Assembly (NCBI GenBank): GCA_965212245.1
Contig: OZ243107.1
Span: forward strand, 434,001-498,000
Length of the DNA: 64,000 nt
Direction: 5' to 3'
From: CAKZNE01 sp040222435
GTDB taxonomy: Bacteria; Bacteroidota; Bacteroidia; Flavobacteriales; Schleiferiaceae
Numbering within the stretch: the stretch's first letter is position 1; each line of letters begins with the position of its first letter. Below are positions 8,736-18,218 of this stretch, piece by piece. The notes beneath the pieces are model-generated. The model had not been told where the DNA came from. It worked only from the letters and a program-made list of their open reading frames with translations, and made no database searches. Position numbers and translations under genes: made by a program.

Positions 8736-9722
8736 ATGGGTAAAAAATGGGTTCAGCGAAGCATTAGTCTAGCCCTGAAAGGAATTCTTTTGGTGGCCGC
8801 CATTATCTTCCTGTTCAAAAGGTTTGACACCCAAACCTTACTGGAGGCTTTTCAGCAACCTCTGCACTATCCATGGGTTATAGGTATTTCCTTTCTTATT
8901 CTCTGGTTCCTCAATTTATATATTGATGCTTTATTCTGGACACGTATACACAGTATGCTGGAAGATGTAAAGGTGATGCGGGGTTTTAAAATAAACCTGA
9001 TCTGTTACACCCTTTCCTTTATTACTCCTGCTAATAGTGGCGAATGGGCTGGCCGGTATGTGATGATGAGTGAGCAGCAAAACCGGAAAAAATCTTTCTT
9101 CCTCAATTTTTGGATGCACCTGCCCCGCCTGTTTTCCAAACTGCTCATCTCCGGGTTGGCCGGTAGCATATTGATCTACCTGCTGGGCATGGCTAGCTTT
9201 GGTCAGGCCATAGGGTTGGGCCTGAGCTTTACCATTATTACCATGACTGTATATTTACTTTTTAAGCGATTGCAAAAATGGTTGCACCTGCGAAATATAG
9301 GCTCCTTTAGGTTAGAGAACTATATGTTGAAGGGGCGGCCCGGCATCCGTGAAAAGCTCACATTTCTTTTTCTGGCTACCTGGAAGTTTATTACCTATAA
9401 CCTCCAGTTTGCTCTCATCATATTGTTGTTTTCACCAGACGGTTTGCCGTTGGTATTCTGGTTTACAGTGCCCGTCTATTACCTGATCAGCTCTTTATTA
9501 CCCAGTATTGCAGCAGCTGATTTTGTGCTGAAAAGCGCTGTGGCCATTTGGATATTTGAACCCATCTGGAATAATGAGAGCTTATTAATACTGGCCAGCA
9601 TTACTATATGGTTTTTTAACGTGGTGATCCCCTCCTTTGCCGGTCTCTATGTGATCATAAAAACCAATTTATTCCGCTCTTTTAAAAAGAAATTTTCACG
9701 AGGTATCCTGAGTGGCCTCTAA
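8736..9722 (+). CDS. Integral membrane protein, lysylphosphatidylglycerol-synthase TM / flippase-like
   Basis: A 328-residue protein with about eight hydrophobic helices. The pattern FITPANSGEWAGRYVM after the second or third helix, and the long hydrophobic array without a soluble catalytic domain, resemble the UPF0104/AglD-like family related to the membrane part of MprF. Substrate is unknown. It starts 5 bp after the previous stop, so it is the last gene of the sppA operon, and its 3' end overlaps the convergent DUF2797 gene by 41 bp. Assignment rests on overall look rather than a single diagnostic motif. Confidence 0.6.
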   Translation: MGKKWVQRSISLALKGILLVAAIIFLFKRFDTQTLLEAFQQPLHYPWVIGISFLILWFLNLYIDALFWTRIHSMLEDVKVMRGFKINLICYTLSFITPANSGEWAGRYVMMSEQQNRKKSFFLNFWMHLPRLFSKLLISGLAGSILIYLLGMASFGQAIGLGLSFTIITMTVYLLFKRLQKWLHLRNIGSFRLENYMLKGRPGIREKLTFLFLATWKFITYNLQFALIILLFSPDGLPLVFWFTVPVYYLISSLLPSIAAADFVLKSAVAIWIFEPIWNNESLLILASITIWFFNVVIPSFAGLYVIIKTNLFRSFKKKFSRGILSGL

Positions 9723-10479
9723 CGTTAAGCACCCCGCCACCTTCAAATATCAGGTACTGTCCACGGATACCCTGTAGCATGGCCTTCACGTCCGGGTTTT
9801 TATCCAGGTTTATCCCTTTTACCCTGGCTGGGTAATTTTTTACCGGAAATTGCAGATCATATACGGTCTGGTCATCCGAAACAAACCGGGCCAGTTCAGC
9901 ATTTAAGAGCCCGGACAAACGTTCTTTCTCCTCCAGCAAGTCAGCGTCTGCATCCTCATTTTTAAGCATTCGCTGCCAAACCGTTTTATCAGACACCTCT
10001 TCTTTAAGCGCCACCTCTATAAGCCCGGCCTCATAACGGTTGGTCGTTACCGCTAATACGATAGCCTGTGAAGCTCCCTGATCCGTCCAGCGGGTGGTTT
10101 TCTGAGCCTCACGGGTTACGCCCACTTTTACGCCACCTGAATTGGCCAGGTATACTATATGTGGTTGTAACTGGTACCCTTTTTCAAAAGCCAGATCCCG
10201 ATCTTCAATGCCTTCCTGAGCTTTACTCAATTCCGGTCTTATAATACTTTCTCCCGCTTCAGGTTTGGTAAAAAAGCAGTTCTTACAAAACCCCATACGG
10301 TAAAGATCCTGAAATTGATTGCCACATGATACGCAAAACTTCTGGTTCTGAAATTCTATCTTAATTTCACGCCCGATAAGCTCGTTCATTTTGATGAAGT
10401 CATTTTCGGTGATCAATTGGTATTGCACCGGCTCATCTATATAAGAGCTCATTTTTGCGAGCTTGGAAACAAATTCCAT
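9682..10479 (-). CDS. DUF2797 family protein with zinc-ribbon cysteines
   Basis: A 265-residue protein of the DUF2797 family; function not established. The N-terminal part (EPVQYQLITENDF) matches the start of this family. Two cysteine pairs, CVSCG and CKNC, around residues 48-68 can bind zinc. Next, VYLANSGGVKVGVTR followed by RWTDQGA resembles the core of a GIY-YIG-like nuclease fold, an inference only. Its 3' end overlaps the convergent membrane-protein gene by 41 bp. It diverges from the GH3 gene with 45 bp between starts. Confidence 0.75.
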   Translation of the reverse strand: MEFVSKLAKMSSYIDEPVQYQLITENDFIKMNELIGREIKIEFQNQKFCVSCGNQFQDLYRMGFCKNCFFTKPEAGESIIRPELSKAQEGIEDRDLAFEKGYQLQPHIVYLANSGGVKVGVTREAQKTTRWTDQGASQAIVLAVTTNRYEAGLIEVALKEEVSDKTVWQRMLKNEDADADLLEEKERLSGLLNAELARFVSDDQTVYDLQFPVKNYPARVKGINLDKNPDVKAMLQGIRGQYLIFEGGGVLNVRGHSGYLVKISF

Positions 10480-10524
10480 AAAAAGGGATTTATTAAATTT
10501 AAAGCAGGGAAATTACTATAAATT

Positions 10525-12060
10525 ATGAAGCTCGACTTAGTCAATTCTTTTATCAGCTGGCGGATGAAAAAACGATTCCACCAGATTGAGCTATTCATGA
10601 AATATCCGGTTGAAGTACAACAGGAAGTATGGCAGGGACTCTTAGAGCGGGCTTCCCAAACCGAATGGGGAAAGCGGTATGATTTTAAAAGCATCCGCTC
10701 CTATGAAGACTTCCGCTCCCGTATACCCCTCCATTTTTATGAAAGTATTCAAAGTGATGTAGAGCGGTTAAGGGCCGGAGAGCAAAATATAATGTGGCCC
10801 TCTGAAATAAAATGGTTCGCCAAATCCAGTGGCACCACTTCAAGCAAAAGCAAATTTATACCGGTGAGCCAGGAAGCTATTGAGGAATGCCACTTTAAAG
10901 GTGGTAAAGATTTGTTGAGCATTTACTGCAACAACAAACCGGAAACCTCCATATTCTCTGGTATGAGCCTGCGATTGGGTGGTAGCACTTTCATCAACAA
11001 CAGCGAAAACAACTCCTTTTATGGAGACCTCTCCGCAATTATTATTGAAAACCTTCCGTTTTGGGTGGAGATGCGCAGCACCCCCAATAACAAAATAAGT
11101 TTAATGGAGGAATGGGAAGAGAAAATTGAAGCCATTGCAAACACCAGTATTAAGGAAGATGTAAGCAGCCTGGCCGGTGTACCCTCATGGATGCTGGTAC
11201 TGGCACGTAAAGTATTGGAAAAAACCGGCAAGAGTAACCTGCATGAAGTATGGCCCAACCTGGAATTATATATACACGGAGGCGTTAATTTTTCCCCATA
11301 TCGCCAGCAATTTGCCGATATCCTGCCCAATTCACAGTTCAGCTTTCTGGAAACGTACAACGCCTCTGAAGGCTTCTTCGGGATTCAGGATCTATCCGGC
11401 CGCCAGGAACTTCTGCTCATGCTGGATTATGGTATTTTTTATGAATTCATTCCAATGGATGAATTTGACGGAGAGAACTCCCTGGCCATCCCATTGGGAG
11501 AAGTTAAAACTGATGTTAACTATGCCGTAGTCATAAGCTCTAATGCTGGTTTGTGGCGATATATTATTGGTGATACGGTGAAATTTACATCTACTTCCCC
11601 CTACCATATTCAGATCACCGGCCGCACCAAACATTTTATCAATGCATTTGGTGAAGAGCTGATTATTGAGAATGCCGAAGCAGCATTGCAAAAGGCTTGT
11701 GAAGATACGGGTGCTGTTATACTGGAATACACAGCAGCTCCTGTATACATGGAAAATAATGAAAGTGGAGCCCATGAGTGGTTGGTGGAATTCAGCCAGG
11801 ATCCGCATAACCTGGAGGCGTTTATTGATATTATGGATAAACACCTGATGCTACTGAACAGTGATTACGAAGCCAAAAGACATAAGAATATGGCTTTAAA
11901 AAAGCCACTTCTGAATACCGCTCGTCCGGGCCTGTTTTACGATTGGCTTAAATCAAAAGGTAAGCTGGGCGGTCAACACAAAGTACCCCGTCTTTCCAAT
12001 AACCGGAATCACATCGATGAATTATTGGCATTAAACTCTTTACAAGCCGTGGCCGGATGA
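10525..12060 (+). CDS. GH3 auxin-responsive promoter family protein (adenylating enzyme)
   Basis: A 511-residue member of the GH3 group of the ANL adenylating superfamily. Plant GH3 enzymes join amino acids to acyl acids; the role of bacterial members is mostly unknown. The ATP-binding loop FAKSSGTTSSKSKFIPVS (residues about 95-112) and the ITGRTKHFINAFGEELI hinge region (about 362-378) are clear. Length fits bacterial GH3 proteins. The next gene starts within the stop codon (ATGA), so both are translationally coupled. Confidence 0.85.
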   Translation: MKLDLVNSFISWRMKKRFHQIELFMKYPVEVQQEVWQGLLERASQTEWGKRYDFKSIRSYEDFRSRIPLHFYESIQSDVERLRAGEQNIMWPSEIKWFAKSSGTTSSKSKFIPVSQEAIEECHFKGGKDLLSIYCNNKPETSIFSGMSLRLGGSTFINNSENNSFYGDLSAIIIENLPFWVEMRSTPNNKISLMEEWEEKIEAIANTSIKEDVSSLAGVPSWMLVLARKVLEKTGKSNLHEVWPNLELYIHGGVNFSPYRQQFADILPNSQFSFLETYNASEGFFGIQDLSGRQELLLMLDYGIFYEFIPMDEFDGENSLAIPLGEVKTDVNYAVVISSNAGLWRYIIGDTVKFTSTSPYHIQITGRTKHFINAFGEELIIENAEAALQKACEDTGAVILEYTAAPVYMENNESGAHEWLVEFSQDPHNLEAFIDIMDKHLMLLNSDYEAKRHKNMALKKPLLNTARPGLFYDWLKSKGKLGGQHKVPRLSNNRNHIDELLALNSLQAVAG

Positions 12061-12851
12061 TCAAAGCCTTTCTGTATATACTGATCGGTGCGTTTTTTAC
12101 CAGCCTGCAACAGGATCAAAAGCCTGAAAAGGAGTTTCCACTTAAAAACCTGGATTTTTTTACCATTGATCAATTTCAAAACATTTACCATACCCGCTTT
12201 GATCAATTGAGAAAACTGGATAAAAGCGGAAAAAACATATTCGAATACAGCAATCCCTTACTGGGAGCCATTCATTCTGTTTCAGCCCTTGACCCATTAA
12301 GCCTGCTGATCTTTTACAAGGACCAGGCACAGATCACCACTTTGGATAACCGGTTAAATGAAAGCACGGCTATCCGGCTCACAGATATTGGCTTGAATGA
12401 TGTTCAACTGATCAGTCAATCCGATCAAAACAACGTATGGGTATATGATCAGGCTACAGATCGCTTATACCGTATTAATATTGCCAATGCGGCCATTTCC
12501 AATAAAAGCCTCAACATTACCCAGCTGGCCAACACTGAAAATCAACCGGCTCAACTGGAAAGCACCTATGATCATGTGTTCCTGAACCTGCCGGAAAGCG
12601 GTATTCTTTTGTTTGATGCCACCGGGGCTCTCATGCAAACCATAGCTCTTAAAAGTGTATCTCACTTTTCTGTGTTGGGCGAGAACCTGTTTTACCTTAA
12701 AAACGACACGATAAGAGGTTTGAACCTAAAGAAAAATACCTTATTAAAATCGAGTTGGCCTGCACCGGGAGCAATTTCGTTTACTGCCGTAGCGGGCAGG
12801 ATTTACGTTTTAGACAAAAAGAAACTCTGTGTATATTCACTAAGTCTTTAA
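12057..12851 (+). CDS. Hypothetical protein coupled to GH3 gene, possible beta-propeller
   Basis: A 264-residue protein I cannot assign to a named family. It begins with a hydrophobic stretch (residues 2-15) that could be a signal peptide, followed by QQDQKPEKE. The rest shows repeated short strand patterns (for example NNVWVYDQATDRLYRIN, GRIYVLDKKKLCVYSL), as in a WD/NHL-like propeller that reads out stepwise values. It overlaps the GH3 stop by 4 bp. Possibly periplasmic, but no lipobox cysteine is present. Confidence 0.7.
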   Translation: MIKAFLYILIGAFFTSLQQDQKPEKEFPLKNLDFFTIDQFQNIYHTRFDQLRKLDKSGKNIFEYSNPLLGAIHSVSALDPLSLLIFYKDQAQITTLDNRLNESTAIRLTDIGLNDVQLISQSDQNNVWVYDQATDRLYRINIANAAISNKSLNITQLANTENQPAQLESTYDHVFLNLPESGILLFDATGALMQTIALKSVSHFSVLGENLFYLKNDTIRGLNLKKNTLLKSSWPAPGAISFTAVAGRIYVLDKKKLCVYSLSL

Positions 12852-12878
12852 ATCCGTTTTTTAGGCCTCTATCGTCTA

Positions 12879-12906
12879 TTGCTTTTAACGCAAAGTGGTA
12901 GATTTG
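12879..12906 (+). promoter_or_regulatory. Bacteroidota-type promoter of the second deoxynucleoside kinase
   Basis: TTG (12879-12881), 17-bp spacer, TAGATTTG (12899-12906). Transcription would begin near 12911, downstream of an in-frame GTG at 12895, so the ATG at 12952 is the true start. Confidence 0.65.
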
Positions 12907-12951
12907 CGCTCTTGCCGTGGCCTTATTGCGGATAAGTTAAAAGTATTAAAA

Positions 12952-13566
12952 ATGCACATTGCAGTTTCAGGAAACATCGGATCGGGCAAAACCACATTAA
13001 CCAGCCTTTTAGCCAAGCATTACAATTGGGAACCCCAGTTTGAAGAGGTGGAAGACAACCCTTATCTGGATGATTTTTACGGTGAAATGCAGCGCTGGTC
13101 TTTTAACCTGCAAATCTATTTTTTGAATTCACGATTTCGTCAGGTTAAAGAAATCCGGCAATCCGGCAAGAATGTAATTCAGGACCGAACTATTTACGAG
13201 GACGCACACATCTTTGCTCCCAACCTGCACGCTATGGGCCTTATGCCTAGCCGCGATTTTGAGAATTACCTCTCTCTCTTCAATTTAATGGAAAGCTTTA
13301 TTGACGCACCTGATCTCCTGATCTATCTAAGAGCTTCCATACCTACACTGGTAGACCAAATCCAGAAAAGAGGGCGTGATTATGAGAACAATATAAGATT
13401 GGATTACCTGAACCGCCTGAATGAACGTTATGAAGCCTGGATCAGCAGTTATGACAAGGGGAAACTCCTGGTGGTTAATGTAGATGAAAATAAGTTTGCC
13501 GTAAAACCAGAGCACCTGGGTGATATAATTAACCGTATAGATGCAGAAACCAACGGCCTCTTTTAA
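12952..13566 (+). CDS. Deoxynucleoside kinase (second copy)
   Basis: A 204-residue P-loop deoxynucleoside kinase. Walker A GNIGSGKTT is at residues 8-16. The acidic FEEVEDNPYLDDFY segment follows, then QDRTIYEDAHIF (the DRS-like motif, here DRT) and the lid IQKRGRDYENNI. I start at the ATG directly before the P-loop strand (MHIAVSGN), because the upstream in-frame GTG overlaps the predicted promoter. Two non-identical kinases (this and 5100-5708) are a known feature in Flavobacteriia, where they may split purine and pyrimidine deoxynucleosides. Ends at a strong terminator shared with hppA. Confidence 0.9.
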   Translation: MHIAVSGNIGSGKTTLTSLLAKHYNWEPQFEEVEDNPYLDDFYGEMQRWSFNLQIYFLNSRFRQVKEIRQSGKNVIQDRTIYEDAHIFAPNLHAMGLMPSRDFENYLSLFNLMESFIDAPDLLIYLRASIPTLVDQIQKRGRDYENNIRLDYLNRLNERYEAWISSYDKGKLLVVNVDENKFAVKPEHLGDIINRIDAETNGLF

Positions 13567-13595
13567 GAAGCGGCATACTTTAAAATACAAGCATT

Positions 13596-13626
13596 AAAAA
13601 AGGGCCTTCACTGAAGGCCCTTTTTT
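13596..13626. terminator. Bidirectional terminator between deoxynucleoside kinase and hppA
   Basis: Perfect 15-bp arms (AAAAAAGGGCCTTCA / TGAAGGCCCTTTTTT) with a 1-nt centre between two convergent genes, with T-run on both strands. Confidence 0.9.
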
Positions 13627-13650
13627 AATATCATCAATCAAAGTGCTAAG

Positions 13651-16182
13651 CTAGTTTGCAAATTTCACTTTGGCCTCAAAGTGATTATCACCTTTAAGGC
13701 CAATATTCATATTTACCGGAAATTGTGCATTGGCAGACAACTTAAGCATTCCTGACCCTGAGTAGGAATCATCACGCTCATTGCGCTGCATATTGTTCAC
13801 GTACAGGTATACTGTATTACCCGCGGCTTTACCGGTAAAGCCTTCTAATCTGGAAGGGTCAAGACTAATGGCTGCATTCAGCATTTCACCATTATTCATA
13901 CCCTGAAATTCTGCAGAACGTACATTAACTTTAAGCTTATCATCTTCAGTTTTAAACAGGGTTACCATACCCTCACCGGCTTCAAAAACATAACTATTGG
14001 CACTGGCTAAGGTGTTTATTCCTGACATATTTGTCTGGGTATGGCCCATTGCATCATCTGCCTGAATGTGCGGAGCAATAACCAACGATACAATTGACAT
14101 CAGCTTGATAAGAATATTCATAGAAGGACCGGAAGTGTCTTTGAAAGGATCACCAACGGTATCACCAGTTACAGAAGCTTTGTGAGCCTCAGAACCTTTG
14201 TATTCCATTTTGCCATCAATTTCAACCCCTTGCTCAAAAGACTTTTTAGCATTATCCCAGGCACCACCAGCGTTGTTCTGGAAAATACCCATTAACACAC
14301 CACTTACGGTTACACCAGCCAAAAGGCCACCCAGCATTTCTGCAGACGAAGTTTCAGGGAACACACCTTTAAATCCAAAACCTACAAGTACCGGAGTGAT
14401 AAGCGCTATAGCACCGGGCAACATCATTTCACGGATAGAAGCTTTGGTGGAAATCTCCACACACTTGTCATACTCGGGCTTAGCCTTGTATTCCATAATA
14501 CCGGGGATCTCCTTAAACTGACGTCTAACCTCGTGTACCATGGCCATAGCAGCGCGGCCCACAGCCGAGATGGCCAGTGAAGAGAAGATGAAAGGAATCA
14601 TACCTCCAACAAATAGCATGGCCAATACAGGTGCTTTGTAAATATCAATACTGTCAATGCCTGCAATACCCACAAAGGCCGCAAAAAGAGCTAAAGCAGT
14701 AAGAGCAGCCGAAGCAATGGCAAAACCTTTACCGGTAGCAGCAGTAGTATTACCTACAGCGTCAAGGTTGTCCGTACGCCCTCTAACTTCTTCAGGTAAC
14801 TGGCTCATTTCAGCAATACCACCCGCGTTATCTGCGATGGGACCAAAAGCGTCAATAGCCAATTGCATAGCCGTAGTAGCCATCATACCCGCTGCGGCAA
14901 TAGCCACACCGTATAAACCGGCAAAAGAATAGGAGAATATAATACCGGCCGCCAAAATGATGATGGGTATTACGGTAGACTGCATACCCATAGCCAGACC
15001 ACCAATAATGTTGGTGGCATGACCGGTAGAAGATTGTTGGATAATACTATTTACAGGTTTTTTACCCATAGCGGTATAAAACTCAGTAACCCAGCTCATC
15101 AAGGCTCCAACTATAGATCCTACCAGAATTGCCCAGAATACATCCATGTTTGAAAATTCATAACCTCTGAGTGAAAGAGATTCAGGAAGCATCCACAAAC
15201 AAAGTGGGTAAGAGGCAATAACTACCATTATGATTGAAGACCAGTTACCGATGTTCAGAGCGTTCTGAACGGAGCTGTTCTCATTGCTAATGCGCACAAA
15301 AGACATAGATATAATAGAGAAGATCAAACCTAAACCGGCAATTACCATTGGCAAAAGAATGGGAGCCATACCGTTAAAATTATCATCAGAGGCTATCTCC
15401 TGACCCAATACCATAGTAGCCAAAATAGTAGCTACATAAGAACCAAAAAGATCAGCACCCATACCGGCAACATCGCCCACGTTATCACCCACATTATCGG
15501 CAATAGTGGCCGGGTTTCTAATATCATCTTCCGGAATACCAGCTTCTACTTTACCTACAAGATCAGCACCTACGTCAGCAGCCTTGGTATAAATACCACC
15601 ACCCACACGGGCAAAAAGGGCAATACTCTCAGCACCCAATGAAAAGCCAGCTAATACTTCAATGGCAGTTTTCATTTCGTGACCGGTCATTAAAGCACCT
15701 TCCGGAACAAACATATTATAGAATACTATAAACAAGCTACCCATTCCCAATACCGCAAGGCCGGCAACGCCAAGGCCCATCACAGAACCTCCCGTAAAAG
15801 ATACTTTGAGAGCTTTTACGAGGCTGGTGCGGGCAGCCTCAGTAGTACGTACGTTGGATTTAGTAGCAATGCGCATCCCGATGAAACCGGCCAGTGCCGA
15901 AAGAAACGCACCAATAACAAAAGCGATGGCAATAACGGGGCTTGAATGCTCCACCATGGTACCGGAATACCCGAGCAGAAGACCGGCAATGACCACAAAA
16001 TAGCTCATCACCTTCCATTCCGCTTTGAGGAATGACATAGCACCATCGGCAATATAACCGGCCAGTTCTTTCATATTGGCTTCACCAGCACTTTGCCTGG
16101 TAACCCAGCCCGATTTAACGAGCATTACTAAAAGACCTACCAGACCTAAAGCAGGCACAACATAAAGCATCCAATTATCCAT
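13651..16182 (-). CDS. hppA: K+-dependent membrane-bound ion-translocating pyrophosphatase with C-terminal extension
   Basis: An 843-residue integral membrane pyrophosphatase that couples PPi hydrolysis to pumping of Na+ and/or H+. The catalytic segments are present: GGGIYTKAADVGADLVGK (about 194-211), IRNPATIADNVGDNVGD (221-237), and the second acidic site DAFGPIADNAGG (444-455). At the K+-specificity site it reads NTTAATGK with Ala481 and Gly484, the K+-dependent signature (K+-independent enzymes have Lys and Thr there). I start at MDNWMLYVV (16182), which begins helix 1; an upstream in-frame ATG overlaps the promoter. The core ends near residue 706 and a soluble tail of about 135 residues follows, not found in the classic enzyme. 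Confidence 0.93.
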   Translation of the reverse strand: MDNWMLYVVPALGLVGLLVMLVKSGWVTRQSAGEANMKELAGYIADGAMSFLKAEWKVMSYFVVIAGLLLGYSGTMVEHSSPVIAIAFVIGAFLSALAGFIGMRIATKSNVRTTEAARTSLVKALKVSFTGGSVMGLGVAGLAVLGMGSLFIVFYNMFVPEGALMTGHEMKTAIEVLAGFSLGAESIALFARVGGGIYTKAADVGADLVGKVEAGIPEDDIRNPATIADNVGDNVGDVAGMGADLFGSYVATILATMVLGQEIASDDNFNGMAPILLPMVIAGLGLIFSIISMSFVRISNENSSVQNALNIGNWSSIIMVVIASYPLCLWMLPESLSLRGYEFSNMDVFWAILVGSIVGALMSWVTEFYTAMGKKPVNSIIQQSSTGHATNIIGGLAMGMQSTVIPIIILAAGIIFSYSFAGLYGVAIAAAGMMATTAMQLAIDAFGPIADNAGGIAEMSQLPEEVRGRTDNLDAVGNTTAATGKGFAIASAALTALALFAAFVGIAGIDSIDIYKAPVLAMLFVGGMIPFIFSSLAISAVGRAAMAMVHEVRRQFKEIPGIMEYKAKPEYDKCVEISTKASIREMMLPGAIALITPVLVGFGFKGVFPETSSAEMLGGLLAGVTVSGVLMGIFQNNAGGAWDNAKKSFEQGVEIDGKMEYKGSEAHKASVTGDTVGDPFKDTSGPSMNILIKLMSIVSLVIAPHIQADDAMGHTQTNMSGINTLASANSYVFEAGEGMVTLFKTEDDKLKVNVRSAEFQGMNNGEMLNAAISLDPSRLEGFTGKAAGNTVYLYVNNMQRNERDDSYSGSGMLKLSANAQFPVNMNIGLKGDNHFEAKVKFAN

Positions 16183-16224
16183 TGTAGAAAGTATTGATAG
16201 ACAAAACATTAATAATAAGGGGCG

Positions 16225-16254
16225 CAAAAGTAAACCAAAATAGCAAAACAGCAA
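16225..16254 (-). promoter_or_regulatory. Bacteroidota-type promoter of hppA
   Basis: Minus strand: TTG (16254-16252), 19-bp spacer, TACTTTTG (16232-16225). The leader to the ATG at 16182 is about 40 nt. It rules out the longer reading frame starting at 16254. Confidence 0.6.
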
Positions 16255-16262
16255 AAACTAAA

Positions 16263-16285
16263 AAACCACCCGGAAAGGGTGGTTT
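16263..16285 (-). terminator. Terminator of pdhB
   Basis: Hairpin AAACCACCC / GGGTGGTTT with a GGAAA-side loop of 5 nt, followed on the minus strand by TAGTTTTT. It separates pdhB from hppA. Confidence 0.8.
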
Positions 16286-16309
16286 ATATTATTGAAATTC
16301 AGTTTTTTA

Positions 16310-17293
<984 letters not shown>

Positions 17294-17317
17294 TAACTGT
17301 TAATTTTAAGGAGGCAG

Positions 17318-17325
17318 CAAAAATA
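17318..17325 (-). promoter_or_regulatory. -7 promoter box of pdhB
   Basis: Minus strand TATTTTTG (TAnnTTTG) 24 nt upstream of the ATG at 17293; no clear -33 TTG. Confidence 0.45.
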
Positions 17326-17448
17326 GGAATTTATAAACATTAGATCCGGACTAAGGTTTCATTTAATATGCATGCATAACATTTTATCCTTGGGGCAATT
17401 TTAGTTATTTTCGCAGTCCTTATTGAAAAATTGATTTAAACCATATAT

Positions 17449-18195
17449 ATGAAGGTATTAGTTTGTATCAGTCATGTTCCGGATACTACTTCCAAGATTA
17501 ATTTCACCAGTGATAACAAGGAGTTTGATAAGAACGGAGTTCAATTCGTAATAAACCCTTACGATGAGTTCGGCTTAACCCGTGCCATCTGGATCAAAGA
17601 AAAGCAAGGTGGAACCGTTACTGTATTGAATGTAGGTGGAGCTGAAACCGAGCCCACCCTTCGCAAAGCGCTTGCTATTGGTGCTGATGACGCCATACGT
17701 GTGGACGCTGACCCTACCGATGCTTTTTATGTAGCGCAGCAAATAGCAGCAGTTGTTAAAGAAAATGAATACGACCTGGTAATTGCCGGGCGCGAGAGCA
17801 TTGACTACAATGGTGGTCAGGTACCAGGTATGCTGGCGGCTCTCTTAAAATGGCCTTTTATTAATGGTTGCATGGGTCTTGAACTGGATGGCACCAAGGC
17901 TTCTCTTATCCGTGAGATTGACGGTGGAAAGGAAAAACTAAATGCCAATCTTCCCATGGTTATTGGCGGTCAAAAAGGTTTGGTAGAAGAAAAAGATCTT
18001 CGTATCCCTAATATGCGGGGCATCATGAGTGCGCGTACCAAGCCTTTGAATGTAAAAGAGGCTGCAGATGCAGACCATCGCACTAAGGTGGGTACTTATG
18101 AAAAGCCAGCTCCTAAGAGTGCTGTAAAAATGATTGATGCAGATAACATGGATGAGCTGGTAAACCTGCTCCACTCTGAAGCCAAGGTAATCTAA
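17449..18195 (+). CDS. etfB: Electron transfer flavoprotein beta subunit
   Basis: A 248-residue subunit of the FAD/AMP-binding heterodimer that accepts electrons from acyl-CoA dehydrogenases. The start MKVLVCISHVPDT, the IAGRESIDYNGGQVPGMLA signature and the AMP-binding region near VNPYDEFGLTRAI are present. The alpha subunit follows after 23 bp. A near-consensus TATTTTCG lies 36 bp upstream as a possible -7 box. Confidence 0.95.
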   Translation: MKVLVCISHVPDTTSKINFTSDNKEFDKNGVQFVINPYDEFGLTRAIWIKEKQGGTVTVLNVGGAETEPTLRKALAIGADDAIRVDADPTDAFYVAQQIAAVVKENEYDLVIAGRESIDYNGGQVPGMLAALLKWPFINGCMGLELDGTKASLIREIDGGKEKLNANLPMVIGGQKGLVEEKDLRIPNMRGIMSARTKPLNVKEAADADHRTKVGTYEKPAPKSAVKMIDADNMDELVNLLHSEAKVI

Positions 18196-18218
18196 ATCAA
18201 ACCTCAAAAAAAGAAGAA

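Noticed and set aside
11392..11844. 150-codon minus-strand frame inside the GH3 gene
   Set aside because: Antisense shadow of an intact GH3 enzyme.
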